Positions 1 through 7,898 of a DNA stretch of 64,000 nt are shown here, piece after piece. Numbering within the stretch: the first letter of the stretch is position 1; each line of letters starts with the position of its first letter. Made by a program: the position numbers and the translations under genes. Origin of the DNA: Larsenimonas suaedae (lineage in GTDB: Bacteria > Pseudomonadota > Gammaproteobacteria > Pseudomonadales > Halomonadaceae); contig NZ_JAMLJI010000002.1 of assembly GCF_023712105.1 (NCBI RefSeq), positions 248,001-312,000 of the forward strand, read 5' to 3'. A model generated the notes under the pieces. It saw only the letters and a list, made by a program, of their open reading frames with translations. It did no database searches and was not told the DNA's origin.

Positions 1-407
1 CCTTCCGGGTTCGACGCCGACAATGTGATATCGAGCGTTTGACCGTTTTGACGCATCTCTGCGTTATAAGGGCGCGCAGCCGTCACGATCATTCGAAGGC
101 GCTGCCCATCATCGAAGAGTTCGGCGCGATCGAGATCGAAGCGCTTGATCGGCACCTGCCGACGATCAAGTGCCGACGACGTATCCTTGAAATCGAACAC
201 GAGCCGCTCGGGGTCGCTCAGCGTAAAGCGCTCCGGCCGGGGTGGGGCGCCATCGAAGGTAAGCGTCAGACGAACCGTGCCGTCACCGCTTGAAACGACC
301 TTCATGTCCTCGAGAGTGGCCGCCCAGGCACTGCCCGCCCCGCCGCTCACCACCAGGACGAGCAAAATAGAAAGCGTGCGGTACAGTTTTGCCATTAAAT
401 GTCTCAT
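1..407 (-). CDS. pilQ: PilQ, type IV pilus secretin (partial, N-terminus only)
   Basis: PilQ forms the outer-membrane secretin ring through which the type IV pilus passes. Only about the first 135 residues are present; the gene runs off the left edge. The visible part has a signal peptide (hydrophobic core near residues 12-25, cleavage likely after AWA) followed by a beta-rich stretch typical of the AMIN domain that anchors PilQ to peptidoglycan. It is the last gene of pilMNOPQ, 60 nt after pilP. An in-frame ATG at 395 is an alternative start: the AAGGA motif lies only 1 nt from the 407 start and 13 nt from the 395 start, so neither spacing is ideal. Identity is secure from content and operon position. 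Confidence 0.88.
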   Translation of the reverse strand, partial: MRHLMAKLYRTLSILLVLVVSGGAGSAWAATLEDMKVVSSGDGTVRLTLTFDGAPPRPERFTLSDPERLVFDFKDTSSALDRRQVPIKRFDLDRAELFDDGQRLRMIVTAARPYNAEMRQNGQTLDITLSASNPE

Positions 408-421
408 GTCCTTCTCTCATC

Positions 422-456
422 GTTACGGAGCATGTAGTTACGGAGCATGTAGTTAC
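422..456. repeat. 15-bp tandem repeat between pilP and pilQ
   Basis: The unit GTTACGGAGCATGTA occurs twice without change (422-436 and 437-451), followed by the first five bases of a third copy. It lies in the 60-nt gap between the pilP stop and the pilQ start, and ends about 15 nt upstream of the pilQ start. Such a repeat can slip during replication and would change the pilP-pilQ spacing by 15 nt steps. Confidence 0.9.
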
Positions 457-467
457 CGGGCGCGTCG

Positions 468-998
468 TTAAGGCGCATTGGCATCCGGTGCATCGACCGA
501 CAGGCTGCGCATCATCGGTACCGACCGGCCTTGCTCATCGGTTCTGAATTCACGAACCGTCAGCACACGCATCGAGATCGACACCACCTGCCCTTCATGT
601 TTACCGAGGTACTCACCGACCTTGACCCGCGCCATCTGGCCATCGGGCGTTTCCACCAGTGCCGTCACACCTGCCCGACTGACAAGCGCCCCCGCGTACC
701 GAAGACTCTCCAGCGCATACGCCTCCAGCGGCTCCCTCGGTCGTTGAGTGTCACGCGAAAGATTCGGTTTCGACCCGCTGTCTGGCACAGTGGCTGCAGG
801 CTCTCTGGCAAACGGGCTTCGACCGTTCGGGTCATACGGTGGCACATCGTAGATCGGCATTTCAGGCAGCGCCGCGACATGCCCCTTGGGCGTATCGCGC
901 AGAGTATCAAGGCGCGTTTCAAGTTCGGATACATCAGCCCCTCCACAACCGGCCATCAGAAGCACCAGCCCCAGAACTCCCCATATGCGTGCGGTCAT
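468..998 (-). CDS. pilP: PilP, type IV pilus inner-membrane lipoprotein
   Basis: PilP is the lipoprotein that links the PilMNO inner-membrane platform to the PilQ secretin. The 176-residue product starts with a lipoprotein signal ending in LMAGC, so Cys18 is the predicted lipidated residue. A Pro-rich linker (about residues 45-90) follows, then a compact C-terminal domain (about 95-170) with the family-typical GRxALVxxPDG-like strand pattern that contacts PilQ. The start codon overlaps the pilO stop by 4 nt, implying translational coupling. Length and position fit the family. Confidence 0.93.
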   Translation of the reverse strand: MTARIWGVLGLVLLMAGCGGADVSELETRLDTLRDTPKGHVAALPEMPIYDVPPYDPNGRSPFAREPAATVPDSGSKPNLSRDTQRPREPLEAYALESLRYAGALVSRAGVTALVETPDGQMARVKVGEYLGKHEGQVVSISMRVLTVREFRTDEQGRSVPMMRSLSVDAPDANAP

Positions 999-1666
999 GG
1001 ACTGCCCCCCTCAGTCTCGCCGCTGGCCTGGTAGCGATAGGTCTTGGCCAATACGTTCAAGACCAGCGGCGCGCCTGGGCCCAATTCGCCACCGTCCGCG
1101 GTTTTTTTCTCGAGGGTGAAATCATGAAGGGTCACGATGCGGGGCAGACGTGAAATATCGGTAATAAATGCCGCCAAATGGTGGTATTGGCCTTCAACCC
1201 GGATCGATAGCGGCTGCTCGGTATAAAACGGATGGCGCGTGGGCGCCTCCAGACGAATGAAATCCATCGACAACTGATGAGCGCGTGCAACTTCACTGAT
1301 GTCGTCCAAAAGCGCCGGCATTTCAGCGTCCGTCGGTAACATGCCGATCAATCGCGACATCTTGTCGTTGAGTTCATCCATCTGCAGCTTGAGAAGTGGC
1401 AGGTTCGCAGCCTGAAACGCCCGCAATTCGAACGAGGACAGTTTTTGCGCCTCCTCGGCATTAAGTGCCTCAAGCTCCTGCTCTGTTCCCGCGACCAAAA
1501 GGGTGTTCATCGCAAACCAAATCACCCCGACCACCAGCACACACACCACACCCTTGATGCTTGAGGGCCAGTTGCCGGCGCCGGCAAGCTCAAGGTCGGA
1601 TTTTTCCATGGCCTTGATCTGACGCCATTGATCGACCCAGAAGGCACGTGTCATCACCGGTTTCAT
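995..1666 (-). CDS. pilO: PilO, type IV pilus alignment-subcomplex protein
   Basis: PilO forms a heterodimer with PilN in the inner membrane and joins the cytoplasmic PilM and the pilus motor to PilP and PilQ. The 223-residue protein has a cytoplasmic N-terminus, one membrane segment at about residues 40-60, a periplasmic coiled-coil (about 62-110) and a ferredoxin-like C-terminal domain. It overlaps pilN upstream and pilP downstream by 4 nt each, the usual tight packing of this operon. Confidence 0.93.
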   Translation of the reverse strand: MKPVMTRAFWVDQWRQIKAMEKSDLELAGAGNWPSSIKGVVCVLVVGVIWFAMNTLLVAGTEQELEALNAEEAQKLSSFELRAFQAANLPLLKLQMDELNDKMSRLIGMLPTDAEMPALLDDISEVARAHQLSMDFIRLEAPTRHPFYTEQPLSIRVEGQYHHLAAFITDISRLPRIVTLHDFTLEKKTADGGELGPGAPLVLNVLAKTYRYQASGETEGGSP

Positions 1667-2253
1667 CGCGCACCTCCCGACTCATTGGACGCCTGCCCTG
1701 GCGCCTCGGTCAGCGTCATCTGGACATTGAACTGACGCGGGCCCGCCGCGGAATCGGCCTTTACGTCCTGGAGCATGGGGTCGGAAAATACGGAACTGCG
1801 CCCGAAGGCGCGGAGCTGTTCTGAAATCTGGCGGTTGCTCGGCGCATTGCCGCGCAGTTTCAACGTGTTCTGCGTGCGAACGAGCTGCTCGTAGACCACG
1901 CCGTCCTGCAAGGTATCCTTGAGCGCTGAAAACAGCGACGCCGAGATCGGGCGGCGCTTTTGCAAACTGGAGATGAGCTCGATCTGCTGATTCATGCTGA
2001 CGCGCCGCGCCTCGAGGTCGTTGACGGAGCGAATATCGTGCTCGAGCAGTTCAGTACGGCGATCGATGTACTCAAGGCGTGCCTCCTGGTTTGCCACCTC
2101 ACTTTGGAGCACGCACCATTCAAGCCCGGCCACGCCACAGCCAAGCACGACGGCCACCAGCAGCGCACGCGTGAATCGACGCGTTCGGCGCTCACGAAGC
2201 GACTCCCGCCAGGGCATGAGGTTGATATCGACCAGCCGACCCTGAGTATTCAT
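1663..2253 (-). CDS. pilN: PilN, type IV pilus assembly protein
   Basis: PilN pairs with PilO and binds PilM through its short cytoplasmic tail. The conserved tail motif INLMPWRE is at residues 10-17, exactly as expected for the PilM-binding peptide. A single membrane segment follows at about 27-49, then a coiled-coil and a periplasmic domain, 196 residues in all. The gene overlaps pilM and pilO by 4 nt. Confidence 0.94.
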   Translation of the reverse strand: MNTQGRLVDINLMPWRESLRERRTRRFTRALLVAVVLGCGVAGLEWCVLQSEVANQEARLEYIDRRTELLEHDIRSVNDLEARRVSMNQQIELISSLQKRRPISASLFSALKDTLQDGVVYEQLVRTQNTLKLRGNAPSNRQISEQLRAFGRSSVFSDPMLQDVKADSAAGPRQFNVQMTLTEAPGQASNESGGAR

Positions 2254-3317
2254 GGCTCGATATCCTTAAGTGCCAGGCCGCAGGCGGTCATCATGGCGGT
2301 GCCATCCTTGCCAAGCGCCTTGATATCGACCTGACGCCCAAGCTGCATATCCGCGAACGGGTTGGCAAAGACCACGTCCAGACCGCTTTCCCGGGCAAGC
2401 GCTTCCTTGAAGCCTGAAAGATGGCACCCGCCGCCACACAGGATCAGGCGAGCTATCTCGTGGGCGCCGGCCGCCGAGTAATACAGCTTGAGCGAGCGCA
2501 GCGCCTGCTGCACCAAAGACGTCCTGAACGGCCCGAGAAGACGTTCCTCGTAACGGTCAAGCTCTCCGGTCTTCTTGGCGATACCGGCTTCCTCGAACGT
2601 CAGCTTGTAGCCTTGCCGAATCTCATCGGTCAGCTGGCGTCCGCCCATGACAATGTCTCGGGTATATACGATGCGGCCGGCACGCATGACATGAAAGCTC
2701 GTCATCGAGGCCCCGCAGTCAAGTACAGCCTCGGTGGTGTGTTCGAATGCCTCCTGCGGCATGGTCTTCGGTAATAGAGTTCGGTAGGCTCGTTCCATGG
2801 CGAACCCTTCGATATCGACGGCTGCAGGCGTAAGCCCGGCCTGACTTATCGCCGTGGTCAACAGCTCGACATCCTGTAGGCGACAGGCCACCAGCATGAT
2901 GTCCTGCTGATCGGGGTAGCGGTGATGGGGCCCGAGACGCTGAAAGTCGAAGGCCACCTCGCTGAACGGATAGGGAATATGCTTGTCTGAATCCAGCGCT
3001 ATGCGCGACTCGATATCATCGTCGGTGAACGAGGCCGGAAGTTGAATGACCTTGGTGATGGCTGCGGATACCGGCAAGGCAACCACGGCGCGGCTGGTAC
3101 TGGGTGAGGCGTGATCGAGGGCACGCTTGAGTGTCATGACCACCTCATCCATATCCCGGATGCGGCGCTCGACCACGGCACGATCCGGAACCGGACGCAC
3201 GGCGTAGCTTTCCACCTGGAGCCGGCCGCCCTGGCGGGAAAGCTCGATCAGTTTGACAGTGGCCGAGGTAATATCGATGCCAAGTAACCCCTGGCCCTTT
3301 TTTTTGAACCGAAGCAC
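2250..3317 (-). CDS. pilM: PilM, actin-like cytoplasmic pilus protein
   Basis: PilM is a soluble actin/FtsA-fold ATPase that binds PilN under the inner membrane. I chose the GTG at 3315-3317 as start: GGGGA sits 7 nt upstream, and the product then begins MLRFKKKGQGLLGIDIT, matching the family. An ATG at 3368 would add 17 residues without family resemblance. The phosphate-binding strand GIDITSATVKLIEL is near the N-terminus, and the C-terminal nucleotide-binding Gly-rich loop LCGGGCHLSGF is clear. About 355 residues; first gene of pilMNOPQ, divergent from mrcA. Confidence 0.92.
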   Translation of the reverse strand: MLRFKKKGQGLLGIDITSATVKLIELSRQGGRLQVESYAVRPVPDRAVVERRIRDMDEVVMTLKRALDHASPSTSRAVVALPVSAAITKVIQLPASFTDDDIESRIALDSDKHIPYPFSEVAFDFQRLGPHHRYPDQQDIMLVACRLQDVELLTTAISQAGLTPAAVDIEGFAMERAYRTLLPKTMPQEAFEHTTEAVLDCGASMTSFHVMRAGRIVYTRDIVMGGRQLTDEIRQGYKLTFEEAGIAKKTGELDRYEERLLGPFRTSLVQQALRSLKLYYSAAGAHEIARLILCGGGCHLSGFKEALARESGLDVVFANPFADMQLGRQVDIKALGKDGTAMMTACGLALKDIEP

Positions 3318-3429
3318 AGGCCATTCCCCAACAGGTTCGAGTGCGTGGTCGCACTCTGCGTATAACAAATCGGAAGGGGATCAACGTCCGATGAATACAG
3401 AATCAGCCGCCTCGGCCAGGCGCCACGAT

Positions 3430-3471
3430 GGCAGCGCGCCCTGCAATTATGGTAGCGCCCCCTGCAATGCT
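3430..3471. repeat. Imperfect 21-bp tandem repeat upstream of mrcA
   Basis: Two adjacent 21-bp copies (3430-3450 and 3451-3471) share 17 of 21 bases, with the core AGCGC-CCCTGCAAT conserved. They lie in the divergent pilM-mrcA control region, just upstream of a TATAAT at 3494-3499. They could be a duplicated operator or a slippage product; the sequence does not decide. Confidence 0.75.
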
Positions 3472-3493
3472 GGCCGCTGACCTTCTCGCTCCT

Positions 3494-3499
3494 TATAAT
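3494..3499 (+). promoter_or_regulatory. Candidate -10 element for mrcA
   Basis: A perfect TATAAT lies 69 nt upstream of the mrcA start codon. I see no convincing -35 at 16-18 nt spacing (the expected place lies at the end of the 21-bp repeat), so the promoter may be activator-dependent or may be elsewhere. Confidence 0.35.
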
Positions 3500-3567
3500 G
3501 GCCGGGCTGTGGATCGCTCCATCCATCCTGGCATGACCGCCTCCCCAAACGACGGACTGCGTTTTTC

Positions 3568-6090
3568 ATGAAGTTTTTCAGACGTTTCGTTTTCCGAACT
3601 CTCTTCTTTGTGCTGTCTTTAACGGCAGGCGTCGCCCTGTCTGTAACCGGCGCCGCGATATACTTTGCCCCCGGCCTGCCCGATGTTCATCAGCTGCAGG
3701 ACTACCAGCTCGAGATGCCGCTGAGGGTGTTCACCGACGACGGCAAGATGATCGGCGAGTTCGGCTCACAGCGTCGTCAACTGGTGCACTACGATGACAT
3801 GCCCAAGGAAATGGTCGAGGCCCTGATGGCCGCCGAGGACTCCGGATTCTTCCACCACCCGGGCATCGACCCCAAGGGGCTTCTGCGCGCCTTCGTGCAG
3901 CTTGGCGTCAGCGGCGACATCCAGTCCGGCGGCAGCACCATTACCATGCAGGTGGCGCGAAACTATCTGCTGACTCTCGATCAAACCTTCACCCGCAAGA
4001 TTCGGGAAATCCTGCTGTCGCTTCAGATGGAGCAAATTCTGAGCAAGCATCAGATCATGGAGCTCTACGTCAACAAGATTTATCTGGGTCAGGGCGCCTA
4101 CGGCATTGGCGCGGCCTCCCAGACCTACTTCGACAAGCCCATTGGCGAGCTGTCCCTGCCCCAGATGGCAACCATTGCAGGCCTGCCCAAAGCGCCCTCG
4201 AGCCTGAATCCGGTTTCAAACCCGAGCCGCTCGCTGATTCGCCGCAACTGGATTCTGCTGCGCATGAAGGAGCTCGGGTACATCGACGATGCGCGCTACC
4301 AGAAAGCCGTCAATACACCGATCGAAGTGGCGCGTCACGAAGACGATACCGACGTCAAGGCGCCCTATATTGCCGAGATGGCGCGTCAATACGCCGTGGA
4401 GCATTTCGGCAACAAGGCCTACACCGGCGGCTATCAAATCACCACCACCATCGACAGCAAACAGCAGACCGAGGCCCGCCAGGCACTGGTCAAGGGACTG
4501 ATCGACTACGATACCCGCCATGGCTGGCGCGGCGTGGAGCGAAAGGACATTCCCCAGCGGCTGGCCGAGGCCCAAAGCAGCACCGACCGACGCGGCCTCG
4601 AAGAGGAGCTCTCGGCCTCGCCTGAAGTCGAGCAAACCGCACGTCAGGCCGCCGAGCGCAGCCAGACCACGGTCTCGGGCATTGATGGCGATGTCAGTAA
4701 CTGGGTCAATGTGCTGGAAGATACGCCCACCTACGGCCCGCTCGAACCGGCTATCGTCATCAACAACGACGGCAAGCAGATGCGCGTTCTGACCAAGCGA
4801 AACGGCGTCGTTACCCTGCCCTGGCAAGGGCTCAGCTGGGCACGCGAATTCAAGAGCACCAAGTGGCGCGGCCCGGCACCGACATCGGCCAGCGACATCG
4901 CCCATCGAGGCGACCTGATTCGCGTCATGAAGCAGGAGGATCACTGGCGCCTGGCGCAGGTGCCCGACGCCGAATCCGCCATTGTGGTGCTCGACCCACA
5001 AAGTGGTGCCGTACGTGCGCTTCAAGGCGGTTTCAATTTCCGGCACAGCGAGTTCAACCGCGCCACACAGGCACGCCGACAGGCAGGCTCGAACTTCAAG
5101 CCATTCATCTATTTGAGCGCATTGGAAAATGGCGGCATGACGCCCGGCACCATCATCAACGACGCGCCCATTGTGCAAGGGGGGCCGAAAGATGGCTGGC
5201 GCCCGGAGAACGCCGAGCGTAACTTCCTCGGCCCAACCCGACTCCGCGTTGGTCTTTATAGATCCCGCAACCTGGTGTCGGTCAGAACGCTCGACGCCAC
5301 AGGGATCGACGTCACGATCCAGCTGCTCGAGAAGATGGGCTTCAAGAAGGAACAGCTTCCACACGGCCTGTCGCTCGCGCTTGGCAGCGCGTCCATCAGC
5401 CCGCTGGAGCTTGCAAGAGGCTATGCCGAGATTGCCAACGGCGGCTACCGCATCACGCCCTGGTTCATCCAGCGCGTCCAAAAAGGCGATGACGGCGAGA
5501 ACCTCCTGGACACCACGCCCGCGCCGGTAGCGTGCCCTGAATGCGACCCGACCCAGAACACGGTCGAGTTCAACGGCCGTCTTCATCCGGTCGCCGAACG
5601 CATCGCCTCCGAGGACGCGGTCTACATGCTGAGAAGCATGATGGAAGACGTCATCAACAAGGGCACCGGCCACGCCGCCCAGTCGCTTGGTCGCGATGAT
5701 CTTGCCGGCAAGACCGGTACCAGTAACGATCAGCGCGACGCCTGGTTCTCAGGCTTCAACAGCGATCTCGTAGCCTCTGTCTGGGTAGGCAAGGATTCCA
5801 ACGAAACCACCGGCGAGTACGGCGCTCAAGCCGCACTCCCGATCTGGATGGACTTCATGGGCAAGGCGCTTTCAGGGACACCTTCAGCAAAGATGCCGCG
5901 TCCGGACGACATCGTGACCGCGCGCATCGACCCGACCACCGGCAAGCGTCTTCATGATGGCGACCCCGGCGGCGTGTCCGAAATCTTTCCCAAGGATCGC
6001 CTGCCGCCCTATCAGGAGCGCGCCGTACAGCCGGAACTCGAAGACCAGAGTGGGTCTCAGGGCACCGGCAGCTATGACGCCATTTTCTGA
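3568..6090 (+). CDS. mrcA: Penicillin-binding protein 1A (bifunctional peptidoglycan synthase)
   Basis: A class A PBP that polymerises glycan strands and cross-links peptides in the periplasm. It is 840 residues, with an N-terminal membrane anchor (about residues 8-33). The GT51 glycosyltransferase domain carries the catalytic EDSGFFHHPGID near residue 90 and GGSTITMQVARN. An OB-like insert follows, and then the transpeptidase with SNFK (nucleophile Ser near 508), SRN near 568 and KTGTSNDQRDAWF near 715. The length fits Pseudomonas and E. coli PBP1A. Divergent mrcA-pilM is the standard pseudomonad arrangement. The gene is also called ponA. Confidence 0.97.
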   Translation: MKFFRRFVFRTLFFVLSLTAGVALSVTGAAIYFAPGLPDVHQLQDYQLEMPLRVFTDDGKMIGEFGSQRRQLVHYDDMPKEMVEALMAAEDSGFFHHPGIDPKGLLRAFVQLGVSGDIQSGGSTITMQVARNYLLTLDQTFTRKIREILLSLQMEQILSKHQIMELYVNKIYLGQGAYGIGAASQTYFDKPIGELSLPQMATIAGLPKAPSSLNPVSNPSRSLIRRNWILLRMKELGYIDDARYQKAVNTPIEVARHEDDTDVKAPYIAEMARQYAVEHFGNKAYTGGYQITTTIDSKQQTEARQALVKGLIDYDTRHGWRGVERKDIPQRLAEAQSSTDRRGLEEELSASPEVEQTARQAAERSQTTVSGIDGDVSNWVNVLEDTPTYGPLEPAIVINNDGKQMRVLTKRNGVVTLPWQGLSWAREFKSTKWRGPAPTSASDIAHRGDLIRVMKQEDHWRLAQVPDAESAIVVLDPQSGAVRALQGGFNFRHSEFNRATQARRQAGSNFKPFIYLSALENGGMTPGTIINDAPIVQGGPKDGWRPENAERNFLGPTRLRVGLYRSRNLVSVRTLDATGIDVTIQLLEKMGFKKEQLPHGLSLALGSASISPLELARGYAEIANGGYRITPWFIQRVQKGDDGENLLDTTPAPVACPECDPTQNTVEFNGRLHPVAERIASEDAVYMLRSMMEDVINKGTGHAAQSLGRDDLAGKTGTSNDQRDAWFSGFNSDLVASVWVGKDSNETTGEYGAQAALPIWMDFMGKALSGTPSAKMPRPDDIVTARIDPTTGKRLHDGDPGGVSEIFPKDRLPPYQERAVQPELEDQSGSQGTGSYDAIF

Positions 6091-6098
6091 TCACGCCA

Positions 6099-6130
6099 CG
6101 CCACCGCCGTTTGCGGCGGTGGCGGTCTTC
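6099..6130 (+). terminator. Terminator after mrcA
   Basis: An 11-bp GC-rich perfect stem (6099-6109 with 6114-6124, loop TTTG) begins 8 nt after the mrcA stop. The following T-tract is interrupted (GTCTTCTCT), so termination may be partial. Confidence 0.6.
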
Positions 6131-6150
6131 TCTCAAAAGATACCGATGCC

Positions 6151-6924
6151 ATGCTAAAGCCTTTACCCCATCATGCCCTGCCAGGCTTATGGCTCGTTGT
6201 CGCCGGCCTGGGCGTGGCCGCCTCATCGGCGCATGCCGAAGACAATCTGTTCTACGCCCCACCGCCAGCGGCTGATGAAAGCAGCGGCATCAGCGGCAAG
6301 GCAGAGCTCGGCTACACCAGCCTTTCCGGCAACAGCAACAGTGAAACACTGCTCGCCAAGGGCTCGTTGAGCTGGTACACGGGCCCCTGGACGCGCACGC
6401 TCAGAGCCGAAACAAAACGCGTCGAGGACAGCGGCAACGTCAGCACGGAAGAGTATCTGCTTGGGGCCCGCCAGCGGTTGTCGCTCGAAGGCCCGCACTA
6501 TCTTTTCAACCTGGCGCGCTGGAACAAGGAGCGCTTTTCGGGGTATGACTACCAGGCCACGGTCATCGCGGGCTACGGTCGTCAAATTCTTGATTCAAGC
6601 CCCCACCATCTGTCGCTCGAGACTGGTCCGGGCTATCGCCGAGATGCCTGGGAAAGCGGCAGCGACCGCGACCTTCTGGTGGCCTACGGGGCACTGGACT
6701 ACGAATACGAGCTGTCCGAAAGCGCCACCTTCGAGCAGCAGCTCTCGACCGAGGCCACAATCGACAACGTTATCTCGCGCTCCTACAGCGCCATTTCCGT
6801 GCCGCTCAATGACAATCTGGCACTAAAATTTTCCCATGAAATCAAAAACAACAGTAATCCGCCCGACGAGGCCGATGTGGATACCGACACCACGACCGCC
6901 GCTTCGATTCTTTACAATTTTTGA
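6151..6924 (+). CDS. DUF481 (YdiY-like) outer-membrane protein, copy 1
   Basis: A 257-residue protein with a signal peptide (cleavage likely after SAHA, near residue 29) and one DUF481 domain. The family is predicted to form an outer-membrane beta-barrel and is often called salt-induced outer-membrane protein. Family features visible are the first strands AELGYTSLSGNSNSETL, the RWNKERFSGYDYQ turn, YGRQIL and a C-terminal Phe (ending YNF), as in barrel proteins recognised by BamA. A closely related gene follows 101 nt downstream. No substrate is known; a role in osmotic or salt response is inferred from family naming only. Confidence 0.85.
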   Translation: MLKPLPHHALPGLWLVVAGLGVAASSAHAEDNLFYAPPPAADESSGISGKAELGYTSLSGNSNSETLLAKGSLSWYTGPWTRTLRAETKRVEDSGNVSTEEYLLGARQRLSLEGPHYLFNLARWNKERFSGYDYQATVIAGYGRQILDSSPHHLSLETGPGYRRDAWESGSDRDLLVAYGALDYEYELSESATFEQQLSTEATIDNVISRSYSAISVPLNDNLALKFSHEIKNNSNPPDEADVDTDTTTAASILYNF

Positions 6925-7025
6925 TCATTGCTTGCGCGTGACCACGATAGAGTACCGAGGACGATGGACTGCATGTCTGTCCAACCCTCAACCCGTACTT
7001 ACTTGCCTTCGTGTAGAGACCACCC

Positions 7026-7808
7026 ATGATCACCCGCGTCACGCGCTTTTATCTGACCACACTCTCCTTCATGACGCTGAGCCTGATGCTCGCCGCCCCG
7101 TCCGCCTCCGCTCGTGATGACATCGATTTCTCGGACACCTTTCAAACCATCGATCACCATGACCAGGATGGCTTCGATGGCAGTGCCGAACTGGGTTACA
7201 CCCGACTAACCGGCAACAGTGAAAGCGAGACTCTGCTGGCAAAGCTCACCGGCACCTGGTATCGCGACGCCTGGACCTATAGCCTTCACGGCGAGACCAC
7301 CAGCGCAAGCGAAGACGGCGAACAATCTGCCGAGGAATATATTCTTTCCGGCCGCTCGCGCTATAACCTCGACATCGACAACTACCTCTTCGGCCTGCTG
7401 CGCTGGGACAAGGACCGCTTCAGCGGCTACGACTCCCAGACGACGCTTGCAGGCGGCTACGGCCGACAGCTGCTCGACACCGACACTCAGTCCCTGACCC
7501 TCGAGGCGGGCCCCGGTGTTCGCCACGACATCTACAATAATGGCGATGTCGAAAATCTGCCGCTGGCGTATGGGGCCCTCGATTACAAATGGAAAGTGTC
7601 CGATACGGCTGCCTTCCTGCAGGACTTCACCGCAGAAGGCACTCGTGAAAACGTGATCGGCCGCTCGAGCACGGCCTTGCAGGTGGCCATCAACGACACG
7701 CTGTCGCTCAAGGTCTCCTACGACATCGAGCACAACACCAACCCGCCGGAAGACGCCGAAGAGCAGACCGACACCAAGACAGCGGTCTCACTGGTGTATG
7801 GCGTCTGA
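7026..7808 (+). CDS. DUF481 (YdiY-like) outer-membrane protein, copy 2
   Basis: A 260-residue paralogue of the preceding gene, with signal peptide (cleavage after SASA near residue 29) and DUF481 barrel. It shares AELGYT-L-GNS-SETLLAK, EEY-L-R-R-L, RW-K-RFSGYD-Q-T and GYGRQ-LD with copy 1, but differs in length of several loops and ends GV rather than in Phe. This suggests an old tandem duplication with divergence rather than a recent copy. It lies 101 nt downstream of copy 1, so it may have its own promoter. It ends at a bidirectional terminator shared with maeB. Confidence 0.85.
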   Translation: MITRVTRFYLTTLSFMTLSLMLAAPSASARDDIDFSDTFQTIDHHDQDGFDGSAELGYTRLTGNSESETLLAKLTGTWYRDAWTYSLHGETTSASEDGEQSAEEYILSGRSRYNLDIDNYLFGLLRWDKDRFSGYDSQTTLAGGYGRQLLDTDTQSLTLEAGPGVRHDIYNNGDVENLPLAYGALDYKWKVSDTAAFLQDFTAEGTRENVIGRSSTALQVAINDTLSLKVSYDIEHNTNPPEDAEEQTDTKTAVSLVYGV

Positions 7809-7848
7809 TACCCACGCCATCTGACACGAACCCCACGCCCAACCATGA

Positions 7849-7874
7849 AAAAGCCCGCCTAATGGCGGGCTTTT
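7849..7874. terminator. Bidirectional terminator between DUF481 copy 2 and maeB
   Basis: Perfect 11-bp inverted repeat AAAAGCCCGCC / GGCGGGCTTTT with a TAAT loop. The A- and T-tracts flank the GC stem on both sides, so it can end both convergent transcripts. Confidence 0.9.
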
Positions 7875-7898
7875 CGATAAAGGTGTCATCGGCTCGGT

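Noticed and set aside
4216-5673. Long minus-strand open frame (485 codons) inside mrcA
   Set aside because: Lies opposite all the conserved PBP1A motifs; a GC-rich shadow frame without family resemblance.
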